Positions 5,427-6,202 of a stretch of DNA of 6,202 nucleotides are shown in pieces; within the stretch, counting starts at the first letter, position 1, and every line of letters begins with the position of its first letter. The stretch comes from Bacteroidales bacterium UBA5206 (GTDB lineage: Bacteria; Bacteroidota; Bacteroidia; Bacteroidales; Tenuifilaceae): assembly GCA_002412705.1 (NCBI GenBank), contig DHVO01000054.1:1-6202 (forward strand), read 5' to 3'. The translations under genes were made by a program, and so were the position numbers. The notes beneath the pieces were generated by a model. It searched no databases and was not told the origin of the DNA. It saw nothing but the letters and a program-made list of their open reading frames with translations.

Positions 5427-6202
5427 ATGAACAACTTAGAGCTGAGCGAACAGGAGATTATCAGAAGACAATCGCTCGAGGAGCTTCGTAAGCTGGGTAT
5501 CGATCCTTACCCTGCTGCTATGTACCCAGTTACGCATAGTACTGGTGATATAATGCAAAACTTTGAGCAGATGTGTGATGCCAAAGCAGAGGTTTGCATT
5601 GCAGGTAGAATTATGGCTCGCCGTATTATGGGCAGCGCTTCGTTTATGGAGCTGCAAGACGAGAAGGGCAAGATTCAGGTGTACGTCAAACGCGACGACC
5701 TTTGTCCCGGCGAGGATAAAACCATGTACAACACTGTTTTTAAGAAACTTTTAGATATTGGCGATATTGTTGGCGTTAAGGGTTTTGTGTTTAGAACCAA
5801 CATGGGCGAGGAGTCCATTCACGTTCATGAGCTAACCCTGCTATCAAAATCTATACGCCCACTTCCTGTTGTTAAGGAGAAGGAGGGACAGGTTTTTGAT
5901 GCGGTTACCGATGCCGAGATGCGTTACCGCCAGCGCTACGTGGATCTTGTGGTTAACCCACACGTTCGCGAGACCTTTATTAAGCGCAGCAAAATAATTA
6001 GCACCATGCGCGAGTTCTTTAACTCGAAGGGATACCTTGAGGTGGAAACCCCAATTCTACAGCCTATCCCAGGTGGTGCATCGGCGCGTCCATTCATTAC
6101 GCACCACAATGCGTTGGATATGCCGCTTTACCTTCGTATTGCCAATGAGCTTTACTTAAAGCGCCTTATTGTTGGTGGTTACAACGGGGTTTACGAGTTT
6201 GC
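5427..6202 (+). CDS. lysS: Lysyl-tRNA synthetase, class II, N-terminal part (3' end outside window)
   Basis: LysS attaches lysine to tRNA-Lys in the cytoplasm. The 258 visible residues cover about half of the usual 500-plus and run off the right edge without a stop. An N-terminal helix with LEELRKLGIDPYP (17-29) leads into the anticodon-binding OB fold, with AGRIMARRIMGSASFMELQD (59-78) and GKIQVYVKRDDL (81-92). The linker signature RYRQRYVDL (166-174) follows. The catalytic domain then begins with class II motif 1 and the amino-acid pocket: VETPILQPIPGGASARPF, followed by LYLRIANELYLKRLIVGG. The IAN in place of the more common IAP is seen in Bacteroidota LysS. The ATG at 5427 gives the normal N-terminus, and a good -7 element lies upstream. 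The gene is divergent from lipA across a 158-base spacer. Confidence 0.97.
   Translation, partial: MNNLELSEQEIIRRQSLEELRKLGIDPYPAAMYPVTHSTGDIMQNFEQMCDAKAEVCIAGRIMARRIMGSASFMELQDEKGKIQVYVKRDDLCPGEDKTMYNTVFKKLLDIGDIVGVKGFVFRTNMGEESIHVHELTLLSKSIRPLPVVKEKEGQVFDAVTDAEMRYRQRYVDLVVNPHVRETFIKRSKIISTMREFFNSKGYLEVETPILQPIPGGASARPFITHHNALDMPLYLRIANELYLKRLIVGGYNGVYEF

Overview
The window looks like chromosomal DNA of a Bacteroidota bacterium, probably of the order Bacteroidales. This rests on the sequence style of LysS (residues around LYLRIANELYLKRLIVGG), the Bacteroidota-type IS200-like transposase, the near absence of Shine-Dalgarno sequences, and a TATATTTG box ahead of lysS that fits the TAnnTTTG -7 element of this phylum. 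The species cannot be named from the sequence alone.

Layout, left to right. Positions 1-626 (+) hold the 3' part of an MscS-family mechanosensitive channel gene. Positions 627-1048 are non-coding and unusually structured: four GC-rich hairpins lie in 162 bases (758-919), and the two outer ones carry the same heptamer, CTACCGA, in opposite orientations. Positions 1049-1519 (+) encode a compact, apparently intact HUH/Y1 (IS200-like) transposase. Positions 1520-1828 are non-coding and contain a strong imperfect hairpin (1672-1714). A leftward run of three housekeeping genes follows, transcribed in the order lipA (5268-4396), lipB (4333-3650), recJ (3598-1829). A 158-base divergent spacer separates lipA from lysS, which starts at 5427 (+) and runs off the right edge.

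How the genes relate. LipB transfers octanoyl groups from acyl carrier protein to lipoyl domains, and LipA inserts the two sulfurs, so the pair is a complete endogenous lipoylation route. RecJ is a 5'-3' single-strand DNA exonuclease of repair and recombination. It follows lipB closely and may be co-transcribed, with no evident functional link. LysS charges tRNA-Lys. The MscS channel would release solutes on hypo-osmotic shock.

The part most worth attention is 627-1714. A single-domain HUH transposase sits beside a cluster of REP-like palindromes arranged as an inverted pair. This suggests a REP/REPIN-like family mobilised by, or co-opted with, the neighbouring Y1 enzyme. No other candidate for a novel multi-gene system is visible.
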